DNA from: Porites lobata
Lineage: Eukaryota > Cnidaria > Anthozoa > Scleractinia > Poritidae
NCBI GenBank assembly: GCA_942486035.1
Contig: CALNXK010000022.1
Coordinates: 3,598,501-3,662,500 of the forward strand
Length of the DNA: 64,000 nucleotides
Reading direction: 5' to 3'
Of the stretch, positions 47,107 to 60,033 are shown in pieces (position 1 is the stretch's first letter; each line of letters begins with the position of its first letter). Under the pieces are notes generated by a model. The model did no database searches. It saw only the letters and a program-made list of their open reading frames with translations, and was not told where the DNA came from. The translations under genes and the position numbers were made by a program.

Positions 47107-50100
47107 TCATATGCTAATCCAAGGTAACTGCGACATTGATAGCAGTGAAAATGTTATATTTTTCGATATTTTCTTATGTTTTCGGATCATTTCTCACATT
47201 TAAAACGTTCATAAATCACTCTCAGATAGAAATAACTATAACTTATAGTCAGTTGTATAGTTTAACCTGTAGTTTCTGGACACCAGGGTTTCTATCAAGA
47301 CATTGCACATGAGTACGCTTTGTGTAAGACGTTATACGAAGATTTACACAGTACTCTGACGGCCTGTGAAATGCAGGCTGCTCAGCATACGATTTTCATA
47401 AAAAAAAAGGCGCCATGTTGTCTGGGACAGTCGTATAAAAAACATTAGTATTGTGAGTCATAACTGTAAACTTGAATTGTAAAAGTCCCATTTAGTAATA
47501 GTAGAAGTCCCATTAAAGTGCAACCTCTGTACATGGGCACCTGCCTATTTAATAAAACAAAGCAGTGTCGTTTACAATAGCCCTTATGCATGTTTACGTC
47601 ACACAAGCAAATTTCACCACCAAGCCCCGTTTTGAAATTAAAAATAAGTGAAGTTTCACAGAAATGAATTCCCAAGGCAGTAGAGTTGAAAAGAATACCC
47701 ACGCACAAAAAGTGCAAATGCAAAAAATTTTGTTCACAAACGAGGCTTGTTGGTGAAATTTACTCGTCTGACGTAATCATGCATAGGGGCTATTAATTTA
47801 ATATGGCCAAAAGGTATGAAGCAAATTTTCCGATAAAAAATGGCTTCAAAGGGCTGCACTCAAAAAAATTATTCTTACACGGGCAATCTGCCAGAAAAAA
47901 ATTCTTGCGAGCCAAAACCCCCCACCCCCAGCTTTTCTAATGGTCCGTCCCTAAAATTCAGTTTGACGACAATCACTCAAAACAGTTCGTGTAATCCAAA
48001 CCTCGGCCTCTAAGTTTTTGGCAGGATTAATGTACCTTGGGCAAGTGAATCATGGTGAATGACCGTCACATTCATGAAAGTATTTTTGGGGCAAATTTTG
48101 CAAAAGTAGATTCAGCCTGCGAGAGCAGATGCCCCTCTGGCTTTTGTTTCACACTCTACGGCAGTCATTTACAAATTATTGCTCATTAAGTAGATGTTAC
48201 ATGACGAACCAAGCGCTACCCAAAAGTGTCAGAAGCGTTCTCAGATTTTTTGGTAGAAGAAAATTTATAAGCATTCTTGACCGTGAGTTTGACTCAGTGT
48301 GATAGATATGGAGGAAATTTAAGCTACACATTCGGTGAAAGCTATTTTTGGAATTTAAAAATCAAAATCGTGTCAGATTATCATCAAGCGAATTTAGTCA
48401 GAGAACATTCAATATTATTGTGTGTTCTGTCATATTTATTTGTTAACCTAGTTGCAGTTTAAGCTTTCTCATCTTCTTCCGCTTCGCGACGTATTCATAT
48501 GATGTCTTGAAAATGCTCTCCTAGTGTCAGGTTGCAAGATGTCTGTTCAAGTCGCCACTGTTACCTGATCTGGCCTGCGCGCGCATTGCTAGAATCGTGC
48601 AACGCCAGTCGTGTCAGTATGTAATTGGCCCATTCTCGTCCACAGTGATTAGGGTTAGGCTACTTTTTTAGTGAAATAACAAGACCTTGAGTTTTCTTTT
48701 TAAATGGCTGGAAGAAAAATATTTAATGATTAAACAAAATGTATGATTGTGATAACGACAACGCGTTTTTCATGAGTGTCTGGCTTGTGCTTGAAGTTAT
48801 TAGAACAGTGAGGAGAACGGTCTGTTGCCTTAACCGCCACTCTCCGCTCATTTCTGATCTCTTCTCCACAGCTTACTCCAAAAGAAAGCTGTCTTGTTAT
48901 GAATCCTACAACTCGAAATCATGGCAGTCTGAAAAAATGATTAAGTCGCTAACTTTTTTCAGACTTCATGAGCACTTCTACTACAAGCAAGGTTCAGGCT
49001 AAAGTGGTCACTGATATTGAATAATAGGAATCTGATGAAAAAATGTTCTTTGTGGATTCGCAAACATATTTGAACTCGTGATTATCGCATTAAATGAACT
49101 GCGGAATTATTTCAAAATAAGAAATTTCATGTGCAAGTGTCCGGAAAAATTGAAAAGGACATGCTAAGATCCCATCGCTTTTAAAGCGTGACTATGATCA
49201 CTTATTATTGATCAAGTCGCGTTCATTGTTTGTTTTAATTTTTTTTTTCACCATCAGGATCTTACTCTCCGATGCTACTTTGTTTACAAACGCGCCTTGA
49301 GCACTCAGTGACCTTCGTACCATTGACTATTCATAATCAGTTGTAACATAGCTCTCTCACTAAATTAGTGATCTTTGATCACTTGTTAAGAAAAACCTAA
49401 TTAGGTAAACCTCTTGCACTTAATAATCGTGTCATTCATCATTCATGCACTAGCTCTCTTAGTAGGCGTCAAACTAGCTAATAATCACTGTAGTTGGAGC
49501 TTGGCATTTGTAAAGGTACGTTCTCAACTCTCCCAATTCTAGAGAGTACTAGTGTCTTTCAGTTTTTCTCAAAGCTGTTTTCATTTGTAATTCCACTACC
49601 AACAGTGAAAAACGATCGTGTATATTATTTTCAAAATGCCTTTTTTTTGCTGGAACGTTGAGGCTAAAATGACCTGCAGCTTTAGTTCCACTATATAATC
49701 TTGTATTAGGAATATTAGGAATATTTTCCTTATTACACAAAACTCCGGCCTTGTACAACGCTTCGTGACTAACAAGGAGTTATATATTTTAAACCAACCG
49801 TTACTATAAAGTTTTGCCTTATTTTCTTTCTGGAAAAACAGTTAAATCGCGATGAAAAATACCAAATTCGATTTTGACGCTCCTTAATGACTTCATAATG
49901 ACGGCGCTGGGAGAGAACATATTCCGTTTTCGGCGACACCATCCAAACGAAGTTGCCTTGGGTGCCTCAGCTAGCTACATACACATTATTTCCTAATGGT
50001 TACTTATGTGCTAGTCAGCAAAAGGATAGATTTAGAGTTCGGAACTTCAAAGTTAGTATTCGTATTCGTTTTCCTCGACATATGATAAGTTCGTTTTTAT

Positions 50101-50482
50101 AAAGCCATATTTGATGTTGCCTCAAAATCGAATTTAGTTTAATGTGATACTGTAGTTCCTTCAAAATATCAGTCAATACGTATGCAACAACATGCACTGA
50201 AAAAGGTAATACGTATGTTTTTTTGTCACTTTGATCTGTTTACGGGTTTTCTGAAATTTTATACCGTTACATAACTTAAAAACATATAAAGAGACCGGTC
50301 AATATTTTTGCCTGAAAATAAGGGGATCAGAGGATTATTGTTTCGATCCCCATATAATATAGCAGGTAGCTGAATGGATAGCTTCACCGTTAACACAATT
50401 ATGTGACCCCCCAAAAAGAAGCCATATATATTCCACCATTTATTAATTACTTATCTAGTTTTATGACTTTTTTATATTTCAG
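47107..50482. other. Intergenic region upstream of CHT-B
   Basis: No coding exon or clear element found. Should contain the upstream exon and promoter of CHT-B, which cannot be placed. Confidence 0.4.
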
Positions 50483-50543
50483 AAAATTGCCTTCCAGTCT
50501 CCCTTTGCATTTCGTTAACCTATAAGGAAGTTGATCATTCCAA
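50483..50543 (+). promoter_or_regulatory. Probable 5' UTR exon start of CHT-B (splice acceptor)
   Basis: TTTTTTATATTTCAG ending at 50482 is a strong acceptor 61 bp before the ATG, matching the layout of copy A. Confidence 0.5.
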
Positions 50544-53500
50544 ATGGCTGAGGTAAACATCCCTGGTATTGTGGGTATCGTTGTTTTTTATCTTTTAATT
50601 CTTGCTGTCGGCATTTGGGCCAGTCGACGGCGCAAGGCAGGTGAAGAAGAAGCAATGTTAGCTGGTCGAAGTATTGGAACGTATGTTGGTATATTTACTC
50701 TGACAGGTAAAGCACTTCTCACTGTCAAAGCTAAAGTAAAATTCAAGCGATAATAAAACCTCAACTTCAATGGAGCCGGAATGATTTTAAATGATGCTTA
50801 AAAAAATACTTGAAATGGAGCCGGAATGATTTGACTGACGCTTTATCTTCGATTATCGTTTTGACTACAAAAGCCTTTTTTCACGTGGAGCAGCGAGCAA
50901 AAGTGTGTGCGCTCTTGACCTTAGCACGAGACCGTTGGCGTACAGCCACAAAGTCTAAAGTCCTCTATTATATTTGTTGTTGTTGTTAGATAGATAGATA
51001 GTTTATTTATAAGCATATCGCAACCGTGAGGTTGAATTAGGCGATTATTTACAAATAATTATGATTACTTAAAAAATACAACCACTAATAAGCTAATAGA
51101 AACAATACGTGAATACTCTACAGTAAAACTGTGATTTGGTAAAAAAAGGATAAAATAAATAAAAAATTGGACATGGTAAAAAGTAGTCGAATCTTCTAAA
51201 ACTATAGATAGGGAGTACAGTTAAGCTTTTAGAGGGTTGTACGTAATAAAACTATTACAGAATCTGTTCGTCTTGAAAACGGGCCTTAAATTTCCGTGTG
51301 TTTCTTAGGTTCGACCTAGAGGTATTAAGAGCAGGGAGAAGGCCGTGGAGCTTATTCTCTTTGTTCTGTACAACGGCCTTAAATAGTTTGTCTACAAGTT
51401 CCTGGCGGCGGTCTGAAAGTTTAAGTAGGCTTGATTCAACCAAAGACTCTTTGTACGAGCAGAAAGTGGAATGCCAACGTTGCTTTTCAGTCTGTGTGAA
51501 GTGGTCTTTTGCATGGTCTACTGAGTTTAGTAATACACACACCTCTTGGTTACAAAAAAATTTAAGGCGTCAGACACTTCTGGAACGTATTATTACAACT
51601 TTTACTTTTAATCATTTCACTAATATAGTATTTTAAAGTACGATAATTTTACTTTTTTTCTAGCACACTCGATTGTTCTGTAAAGTCCATTGATTTCGAA
51701 GGCCAATTACGAAACTTCTTGACGCCTGGAAGTAGTAAACAAAACACGAGTTAGAGTGCTTTATCATATGTCAAAATGACGAGACAGTATATTTAACCCA
51801 CATTCAGGCATCGCTAAAAATGGCGCAACTAAGTTGTTTTTTGACCGACCTTAAGGTGTTTCAATTTTGAATGAAACACGAGTCGTGTTTGAGATTCGAT
51901 TGAGATACTTCACGAACGAAAAAATGATAGTTGTGAATATATGAAAAAATATTATGAGAAATGATAGTTTCCAGAGAAACTAGTTTAAGTTCTTCAATTT
52001 TTTCGTGATTAGTATCCGATACCTATTTCTCTGCGGGGTTAGAGATATTCGTGTTTTTCATGTTCTTAGATTAAAAGCCATATTCAGAAAGAAAGATAGC
52101 GTCTTTCCTCAACCACTCAACTCTTTTGCCTGCCCTCAGCTCTCGAATGAGGGCCAGTCTAGTCCAGTCCAGTCCAGAGTCCAGTTCTGATTTTCCAACT
52201 GGCCACTATTCGAGCACCTGACACTCCTGCCAAACTACCAAATAGGCACCTCATTAGGCTGCAGATCAGGTGCTATTTTGTTGCGGTTTTCAGGTGAACA
52301 CAAACCATGTGTGGAACGCGAGACACGCGGGGAAAGGTGCGGTTATTTTTCGGCTCCACGTCCTCTTTACGTTCACCTGAAGAACGCGAAAAAAAAACAG
52401 TGCCTGTTCTGCAGGTTAGAACCTCACAGGCTAATCACCTTCTCTACTTTTAGCGAAGCCTCTTCTTCTTTAGTCTGTTCTAGTTTCAACGACTTCTATG
52501 TACTTGCAGAGTTCCTTCATGGGCAACATTGAGCCAAATAAAGTTTAAGTTATCCTCAACCCCATATTCGATTAGAAAACCTCTTTTTCATGAGCGCCAC
52601 GTCGTTTGGACGAAATTTTTTTTCCCCTCCCTTCCATTGAACGTGTCTGGCATTCCACGCATGCCCACGCCCTCTTCCTGAATTCCCTCACATAAATAAC
52701 CACTGTTCTGTATAAGCTCTCCCGAAGCACGCGTTTTATTATTTTAAGAATTAGGAAACTTTAACTGACGTTTTTCCGTTTTTCCATAGCAACCTGGGTC
52801 GGAGGGGGGTTCATTAACGGTACAGCGGAAGTTGTCTATTCTGAGGGTCTAGCGTTTGCCCAGGCCCCCTGGGGATACGCATTAAGTCTTGGCTTAGGTG
52901 AGTAGCGAGATCCATTGAGCTTTCTGTGGTTTTACTTTAGTGTTCGTTTGGTTTCTTGGTAATCTTGACTGAACATTGCCACATTTATTTGGAGTACGCT
53001 GATGTTATAGCACCGACATTATTAAATGATGTCTTGTTTGATATAAATAAAGAAGTGATCCTGACCTCCATTCGAGCCATCCAACAAATAGATTAGCCGA
53101 GAGCTCTTTCAAGCGAAAGATGAAGGACGGTCTCCAAAAGGGTTCGTCAGTCAATCCTATCATCCCGACCCAAATTATTGCTCAATCTCGTAATCCTGAG
53201 GGTTATTTTTGCCATCCCACATCCCGCGCATACTTTTAATCTCGAATTTTTCCCCCGCTTAGGTCCCGATCCCGGCCTTGAAATAAGACCAATCCCGGGG
53301 AAGGAGGGGCGACACTTATCTAAGCCTTGCCTTCTTCAGGCTCTCAGGATTTTTGAGACCAGTCTGGGTAATCCCCATTAATCCGCCATTGGAGGATGGG
53401 CTCCCTGTTGCATACTGCGGCTTCTTGTCTTTCAGGTGGACTGGCCTTTGCTAAGATTATGCGCAAAAGAGAGTATTTCACTATGCTCGATCCATTCCAA

Positions 53501-56500
53501 GAGAAGTACGGGCCTCGCATGGGTGGTCTGTTGTTCATTCCTGCGCTGCTTGGAGAGATATTTTGGTCTGCGGCCATTCTTGCCGCCCTTGGCGCCACTG
53601 TAAGCGTCGTAGTGAACTTAGATCGTGTGACCTCAGTCATTGTCTCTGCATGTATCTCCGTTTTCTACACGCTGATTGGTGGGTTCTATTCTGTGGTTTA
53701 CACTGATATCATTCAACTCATCTGCATCTTCGTTGGACTGGAAGTATATAAGATAATGATCTTTATGGCATTTGACACCAGTTTAGATTTATCCTGTACA
53801 ATGCTCTCGTTGTGTCCTTTTAAGTTTCCTGTACTGTTCTTTCTTCTTTAGTGGATCAGTGTTCCATTTGCAATGACAAATCCAGCAGTAGGCAGCATTA
53901 GTGTTGATTCAAAGGAATGGGTGGGAGAGCTTTCCGTCAAGCAATTAGGCCCTTGGATGGACTACGCACTTTTATTGGTAAATACAGATTTTGTTTCTGA
54001 TTTGATTTTTCTAACTACATAATTAGGACGATATTTTGCCCCATCCTTCTTTAAATTTTGTTTCCACCACAATACTTCTCCGATAGTGTCGAAACGAAAA
54101 CAGCGTAAAGCACGTATGACTGCTTGGACTCCATTATATGTAAGTCATGAAGCCCTTTTTATACTTCAGGTTAATTGTTAGTTAAACCTAGTGATAACAA
54201 ATACGTGGTCCCTGGGAAGTGACAAAAAGTAAATTTAACTTATCGATTAAGAACCCAAAGCGCTTTAATAGAAGCTCTCAAGAATCGAAGTTGCTTTAAG
54301 TAGAAGGGAAAGTAGGAGTACTCGTGGAAAATACTTCATGGAAAAAGGATGAGAACTAAAAACATACTCCACCCTCTTTTAACAATGCTCCAGTGTAATG
54401 AATGACATTCTTCTCCTCCAGTTAGAAAATATGACACCAACAAAATGGATCGCTCTGATTACGAACTACGACTTTTCCAATCGGTGACAATATATATTGA
54501 TCAATATTGGTATTTAACAATTATTGACCAAAGTTGAGGTAGTTATTCTCCGGTTTCAAAGTCATTTTGGCGAATAAAAGCGCTAACCGTAAATTTATAA
54601 AAATCCTTCCAAAATTCCAAATTCCTAACACAATTACTTCATGCAGGCGGTCTAGAGATGGGTGGAAAAAATTCACCGTCACTAGACTGCAAAACAGTCG
54701 GTGTTTTTCTCAAAATCAGTAAAGAAATTGGTAAAACGTGGCTTAAGAATCTTACGCGCGCGATACGCGAGAGCCTAACACGCCGAGCGTGTCAATCTTA
54801 TTTTAGCGTATCTCCTCAATCTCGCTCTCTGTTTTCAGCCTCGTTACAGACCTTTTGTTTGACTGCTCGCGCGTATTTGAAGACGCAAAAATAAGGAGTG
54901 TTTGGCAGTCTATACCGTCACCGGTCAAATCTACCACCCCATTGAGTTCCTCATCCTTCGCCTTCCATTTTATCTACTGGGTCTTTAATTCCAGCAAAAA
55001 GATTTTACTGATGCAATATATTAGTGAAATATTGCGTAGAACAAAAAGAGTGAATAAGCAAATAAGGCTATGTGTGCAATGTTGCAGCGTGTTTTCAGGA
55101 GATAACGATATTTTCTACCGGGGGATAGTGATAAGGACAAACTCGCACGAAATTGTATACCCTGTTTAGCACAGACTGGCGTGAAACTATATACCCGGTC
55201 AGAAGAGAGGTAAAAAACCATACCCTGTCCGGTGGAACATCCCCGTATATGCAATATTAGGGAATACACCCGCTCCGTGCGAAACATTTTGAAGAGCTTG
55301 TTATTGCATGTTGTAACCAAAAAAGCCAAAATTTCTCAACTGGAGGAAATAGAGAAGTGTGTAGTCGAGTTACCCAAGACTTGGGATCTCACTTAGTTTC
55401 ACTGTTTATAATTTAGATAACGCAAACATTGATGAAGATTTTGTTTTCTGTGTAGATGTTTGGTGGTATACCATGGCAAGTTTATTTTCAGCGAGCTTTG
55501 GCTTGCAAGACCCCACGCAAGGCCCAAATTGTCTCTTTTGTAGCCTCGTTATGTTGCCTTCTGATGCCCATACCGGCTGTCCTAATCGGGGCTGTTGGCG
55601 TCAAGACAGGTAAAGTACGTTCAGAATGCAGTCTTAGACAGATCTGCACCTTACTGGGGTTGCCTTTAACCTGCGAGGGCATCCGGTTTTTTGGGCTCTA
55701 GTTTCACCCGCGGAGAAAAACCGGAGGGAGAGAAGCGACGACCGGAAATACGTCTGCGGTTTGCAGGCTAGCCGGCACTCCCCTAGAAGACCCCAAAATG
55801 CAGGACGATATAAATTAATATTTTTAAATTTCTTAAGGGCCATCACCGTAGGCAAGCTCGAATGGTGACGGGATGAGGACAAAGTGTCCCAATTAGTTTG
55901 GTCAGCAATTGTGGTTTAACCTTAACCTGGGATATGTTTTTTTTAGATAGAGATGTAAGCACAGAGGATATGATCGCAGGCTAAGCTGATTTTCCTACGT
56001 TTGGTTTAAGTCCATCTGTTTCTTTGCCATTATCCAGGCTTGGACTTATTTATTTCAACAATGCTAAGATTTTGCTTCCTCTCTTTCTTTTCTTTCGGGT
56101 ATTAAGATTTATCATTTTCGCCACCATACTTGTATGAAAACAATGTAGATAAGTTTCCTGTCATCTTGAAGTTTCTGTTTTCTTCACACTAGACTGGAAA
56201 AAGACATCTTTTTATACACCACCTGAAGGCAATGTCACCAATCAGAGTGCGACTGTCACCTTTGACAAGGCGATGATCCTTCCCATGGTGCTTCAGTATC
56301 TCACTCCAACACCTGTGTCGTTTGTGGGTCTGGGCGCTGTGGCCGCTGCTGTCATGTCTTCTACTGATTCCAGTTTTGTATCAGCCAGCTCAATGTTTTC
56401 TCATAACATTTACAAACTTATCTTCCGACAAAACGTGAGATATATTTTTTGTAAACAACTTGTAGTTTGTTCCATAAACTGGTGTATTAGCACCAAGAAA

Positions 56501-59386
56501 ATATATATTTTTAACAGGAGCCCATCAAATGGAGCCTCCATCTCCATTAATTTCTTGAGTCAACCCTTTCCCGAGTAGATTTATAAATAGAACGGCTTGT
56601 TTCCCGCGAACGAAAAGCGTCATATTTCCGTGAGTCTCGTATGTCACCGTGAAAAAATGAAGTTGGATGAAGTCGAACCCAAAGGCCCATCCTTCGACCG
56701 TTTTCCTTTTTTACTATACTATTTTTACAATTTTACAAACGTTGGGATCTGGGTATCATGAAATATAAGTTAATGAATTACCCGCTGACTGAGCATGAAG
56801 CGATGGGACAAAGGCAGCGAACTGAGGATCAAGGAAAGGTTATCTTTGCGAGTTTTTTTTTTTTTTGCCGTCATGCATCCCATATTTAAACATGCACCTT
56901 GAAAAGAGTCGACCAATATTAAGCGTTCTGTGGACGATTTGGAACTTTTCGATGATCAGCGCAGAAAAAGTGCCAGGGCATGATCATTTGATTTTTGTCA
57001 TCACCGTGGAGTGGATTTCGCCAGTTAAGCACCGCGTGCAAAAGCGATGACCTATCTAACAACTAAGGAGGAATGCTTCAGTTCCGAAATTTGAGAAATT
57101 GCAGTCTTCCTTTACAACTGACTTGTATCACCGTGAAAGTTGCCTGATAAAACAGGCACTTGAAAAGTTGAACAGAAGACAACAGTTGCTCGACCGTGAA
57201 GCTAACTCAAAAGTAATTTGCTAACGAGGAATTTGTGACATCGCGCTCCAGTCCAAATACCCTCTTATCTCAAGAAAAACAAAATGGATTGTATCTGCGC
57301 CAAACTGGAATTATGACTGACTAACAAGACAATTCTCAGCAATTAATGTAGAAGTTTAGGCCAATTCTTTCCTTCGAATTCGCCCGGCTGTAGATCACTT
57401 TTTTGCGAGAAACAATGGCTGGGCCCGGCGTTACAAAACATAGCAGGGAATCATCACACTAGCTGACGGGCAAAAAAACCACAAGGACTACAAGTATTTA
57501 TTCAGATAAAGGCATTTTGGAAAAAAAAAACTTGAAAAACTAGAAATTTGATTAATATTGAGTCATTTAGCCGACATAGGAACCTTAACGCTCAAAAAAA
57601 TTGGCTAAAGAAAACGAATCCTGTCAGAACCACAGACTGCAGGTAGTAGTTAATCATTACGCATGTAACAGACCACCTTTATGGCCTCTTAATGTGAGAC
57701 AAGTAACCAAACTTAAGATTAACATAGTAAGAGTTTAAAACTCTCCACAGTATAATCTACCAGCTAGAAAGAAAAGAAAGAAAATCTCTGAGGGATGAAA
57801 ACGCTAAAGTCACGTTTCACTAGCTTATGATTGTGTTTGGCCTGTCAACACCGAATTTCCTGCTGTTTGAGAAAGTACAATAGCAGTGTCATTACGTCGT
57901 TGTGATTGGCTCTTCCCACCGTCGGCGCGCGAAGTCTCCCCTGGGAACCGTTCTAATTATAAATCTACTCGAGAAAGGGTTGACTCCAAGGGCTTGTATG
58001 GGAGATGGAGGCTCCATTTGATGGGCTCCTGATTTTTAAGGATATTCAGATACAGAGGTTATCTTCTTCTCTACCGGCAAGCAAAATACCCGAAGTCTCA
58101 GTGATTTGCCCCGACAGACCGATAAACTATGAAAGAGGTAGAGCGAGGCACTTGTGACTTTGAGTTCCTGTGAAAGTACTGTTCAGTTAGGTGCCACGCC
58201 CTTAATTGCGTCTTTCATTTATTGTGTTTTTTGAACGATGTTTACCTTAGTTAGCTAAACAAAGATAAGAGGAGTGAAGGGGAGAGCAGAGATATTTCAG
58301 ACCTATGTGCCTTGCTCATAGTTGCGATGTTTTATCGTGTTTATGGACGATGCTTACTTTACTTGGCTAAAAGCAAGATGAGGGAAAAGCAGAGATATTT
58401 CAGACCTGGGATATTACTATTAAAAACACTTAATTTTTGAGTTGCTGGTTCAGTGATGGGCATCCAATAAACGTTCTCAGGAGCCTATAATCCGGAGCGA
58501 GCAACGTCCATAATACGCTTATGTCACAGCGTTTTACGGACTGGTTCATTATTTTTAGACACATTTTAGGGCAATTTTTCCCGCGAAAATGGAATCTCCG
58601 CCACGACTTTCAACGCAGTCGAAATATAAGATATCTTAAAGGAAAACGTAACGTCATTAAAACGAACAAATTATCATTTTCAGGTATGTAGGTTTTGCTG
58701 ACTGGTTTGTGGGACTTAAAAGATATTCTAAAGTCGCGCCAAAACCGTTCTAAAAATAAACTGGTCCGTGAAAACGCCGTGACAAGAGTACGTGGAAGTT
58801 GCTCGCTCCAGGTTATGGGCTCCTGGCGTTCTATTATTCAGTTCTGGACTAAGTTCAATTTTTTTTTCAGGCCTCTGATAGAGAAGTCGTGTGGGTGATA
58901 CGTATTGCCATAGTTGGGGTTGCCGTGCTTGCGACGTCATTGTCCCTGTTGGTGAATTCAATCTACAGTTTATTTGCATTGTGCAGTGACTTGGTCTACG
59001 TTATCCTGTTTCCGCAGTTGTGTTGTGTGATCTACCTTCCTGGCGCCAACACCTATGGGTCTTTCATGGGGTACATTTTAGGGCTGATACTTCGCGTTGG
59101 GGGAGGGGAGAAAAATATTGGCTTAAAACCTTTTATTAAATACCCCTATTACAACGAAACCGATGGGCAGCTATTCCCGTTTCGCACCCTAGCCATGATC
59201 GTGTCTTTTACAACCATCGTCGTTGTGTCGTACTCGCTGAAGTATTTGTTTGAGAAGGAAATGATACCTTTAAAATATGATTTCTTACACTGCTTCAAAA
59301 AGTACGCGTTGGAAAAATCTGCAACAGGGAAAAATAATAAGACTGACTTTCCCATGGTGAAAAAGGAACCATCTGAGAAAGAGTAG
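50544..59386 (+). CDS. SLC5A7: High-affinity choline transporter-like (SLC5 family), copy B
   Basis: Seven coding exons: 50544-50706, 52790-52897, 53436-53743, 53852-53977, 55456-55609, 56193-56434 and 58871-59386. Total 1617 nt, 538 aa plus stop, with the same intron phases (1,1,0,0,1,0) as copy A about 18.7 kb upstream, so this is a tandem duplicate. Shared motifs: TATWVGGGFINGTAE, MLDPFQEKYGPRMGGLLF, GGIPWQVYFQRAL, SDLVYVILFPQLCCV, NTYGSFMGY. Differences include FTLT for FTMT, SSTDSSFVSAS for SSADSSILSAS (Na+-site helix), and one extra Glu where exon 3 ends at GLE|GTATAT. The tail ends in KKEPSEKE without a dileucine. Choline transport is inferred; substrate or kinetics may have diverged. 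Confidence 0.9.
50985..51560 (-). mobile_element. LINE 3' remnant in CHT-B intron 1
   Basis: The minus strand encodes CSYKESLVESSLLKLSDRR, RQELVDKLFKAVVQN, LHGLLPALNTSRSNLRNTRK and FKARF, the usual end of CR1/L2-type RT proteins. It is followed by a 3' UTR ending in the TATC/TAGA microsatellite at 50989-51002, a common LINE tail. Confidence 0.77.
52150..52185. repeat. (CCAGT)n-type microsatellite
   Basis: Repeated CCAGT/CTAGT units in CHT-B intron 1. Confidence 0.7.
53155..53300. repeat. Degenerate TCCCG-word repeat (CHT-B intron 2)
   Basis: Repeated ATCCCG / AATCCTG / GGTCCCGATCCCGG words, similar in style to the degenerate-word elements elsewhere. TIRs not resolved. Confidence 0.4.
54680..54893. 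repeat. Dispersed repeat (CHT-B intron 4)
   Basis: Begins near CTAGACTGCAAAACAGTCGG and continues through a CG-rich middle. The frame CKTVGVFLKISKEIGKTWL over it looks like a repeat-derived peptide that I recall appearing in many cnidarian gene models, so I treat it as a repeat. Confidence 0.45.
55100..55290. repeat. Degenerate ATACCCTGT-word repeat (CHT-B intron 4)
   Basis: Words such as GTATACCCTGTTTAG, TATACCCGGTCAG and CATACCCTGTCCGG recur every 35-45 bp. Confidence 0.45.
55663..55773. repeat. MITE-like repeat (TAACCTGCG / GCAGGCTA ends), CHT-B intron 5
   Basis: TTAACCTGCGAGGGC left and GGTTTGCAGGCTAG right with inner CCGGTTTTTTGG / GAAAAACCGG. Resembles the 47014-47097 family. No TSD seen. 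Confidence 0.5.
56515..58031. mobile_element. hAT-like non-autonomous element with 8-bp TSD ATTTTTAA (CHT-B intron 6)
   Basis: TIRs of about 85 bp start CAGGAGCCCATCAAATGGAG and end CTCCATTTGATGGGCTCCTG, flanked by exact ATTTTTAA (56507-56514, 58032-58039). 1517 bp with no transposase frame. Confidence 0.87.
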
Positions 59387-59775
59387 AGTGAGAAGAATCT
59401 TAAAATGATTATATAGGTTGTGATTGTAACACTCTATTATATAAAGATTTCCACAGCACGCTTTTCCCTTGGTAAGATTTATTATTCCAGGTAATGAAGA
59501 TTACAAGTAGCGATAGAAGAGGCTATTTCTAGTATGACGTCGATAATTTGAAACCGACATTATTACTTCGTCGGAGCGCGAAGTAAAGGATTCGCGATGC
59601 TCAGGAATGTATCAAAGTTGACTTTTTTTGACAAGATTGGGCACGCAAAGTCTGTAGGTTTTCGGTTTTATTCGGGTATTTGACGAAGTGAGAGCCGAAT
59701 TAGTTCGAGATATCTCGAGATTACTTCGATTTCTTTGATTTATTCTTTAACTTTTTTGGGGAAGAAAGAATAATT

Positions 59776-59868
59776 TTTTGGCTTTCCTGGGGTTTGAACC
59801 GACTCACCTGTACCACCCGTCAGATCAAGTTGAGGGATTAGCCGATTGCGCTAAAAATTCGGAGTACG
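59776..59868 (-). repeat. tRNA-derived SINE head
   Basis: The minus strand has TAGCGCAATCGGCTAATC (A box/D arm) and GGTTCAAACCC (B box) at tRNA spacing. The acceptor arms are not paired. Confidence 0.5.
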
Positions 59869-60023
59869 AAAATTATTTATGAAATGATGCACTAGTTTCG
59901 AGACAAGATTGGGCGTGCAAGTTCATGACTTTTCGGCTTGTTTCGGCTATATCACGAAATGAGACCGGACTACTTCGTGATTTCTTGAGATCACTTCGAG
60001 TTTAGTCTTTAATTTACTCGAGG

Positions 60024-60033
60024 AATAAATAAA
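60024..60033 (+). terminator. Candidate poly(A) signal downstream of CHT-B
   Basis: Overlapping AATAAATAAA about 640 bp after the stop, in a repeat copy. No AATAAA is seen closer; TATAAA near 59442 is a weaker variant. Confidence 0.3.

Larger units (their letters stand above)
59625..60033. repeat. Pair of direct repeats around a tRNA-like segment
   Basis: ACAAGATTGGGC starts both 59629-59775 and 59905-60033. Both continue through TTTTCGG, GACGAAGTGAGA / CACGAAATGAGA and CGAGATTACTTCGA-like words to an AAGAATAA/AATAAA end. Confidence 0.6.

Noticed and set aside
54658..54894. 78-aa frame with CKTVGVFLKISKEIG
   Set aside because: Looks like a dispersed repeat-derived peptide, not a gene.
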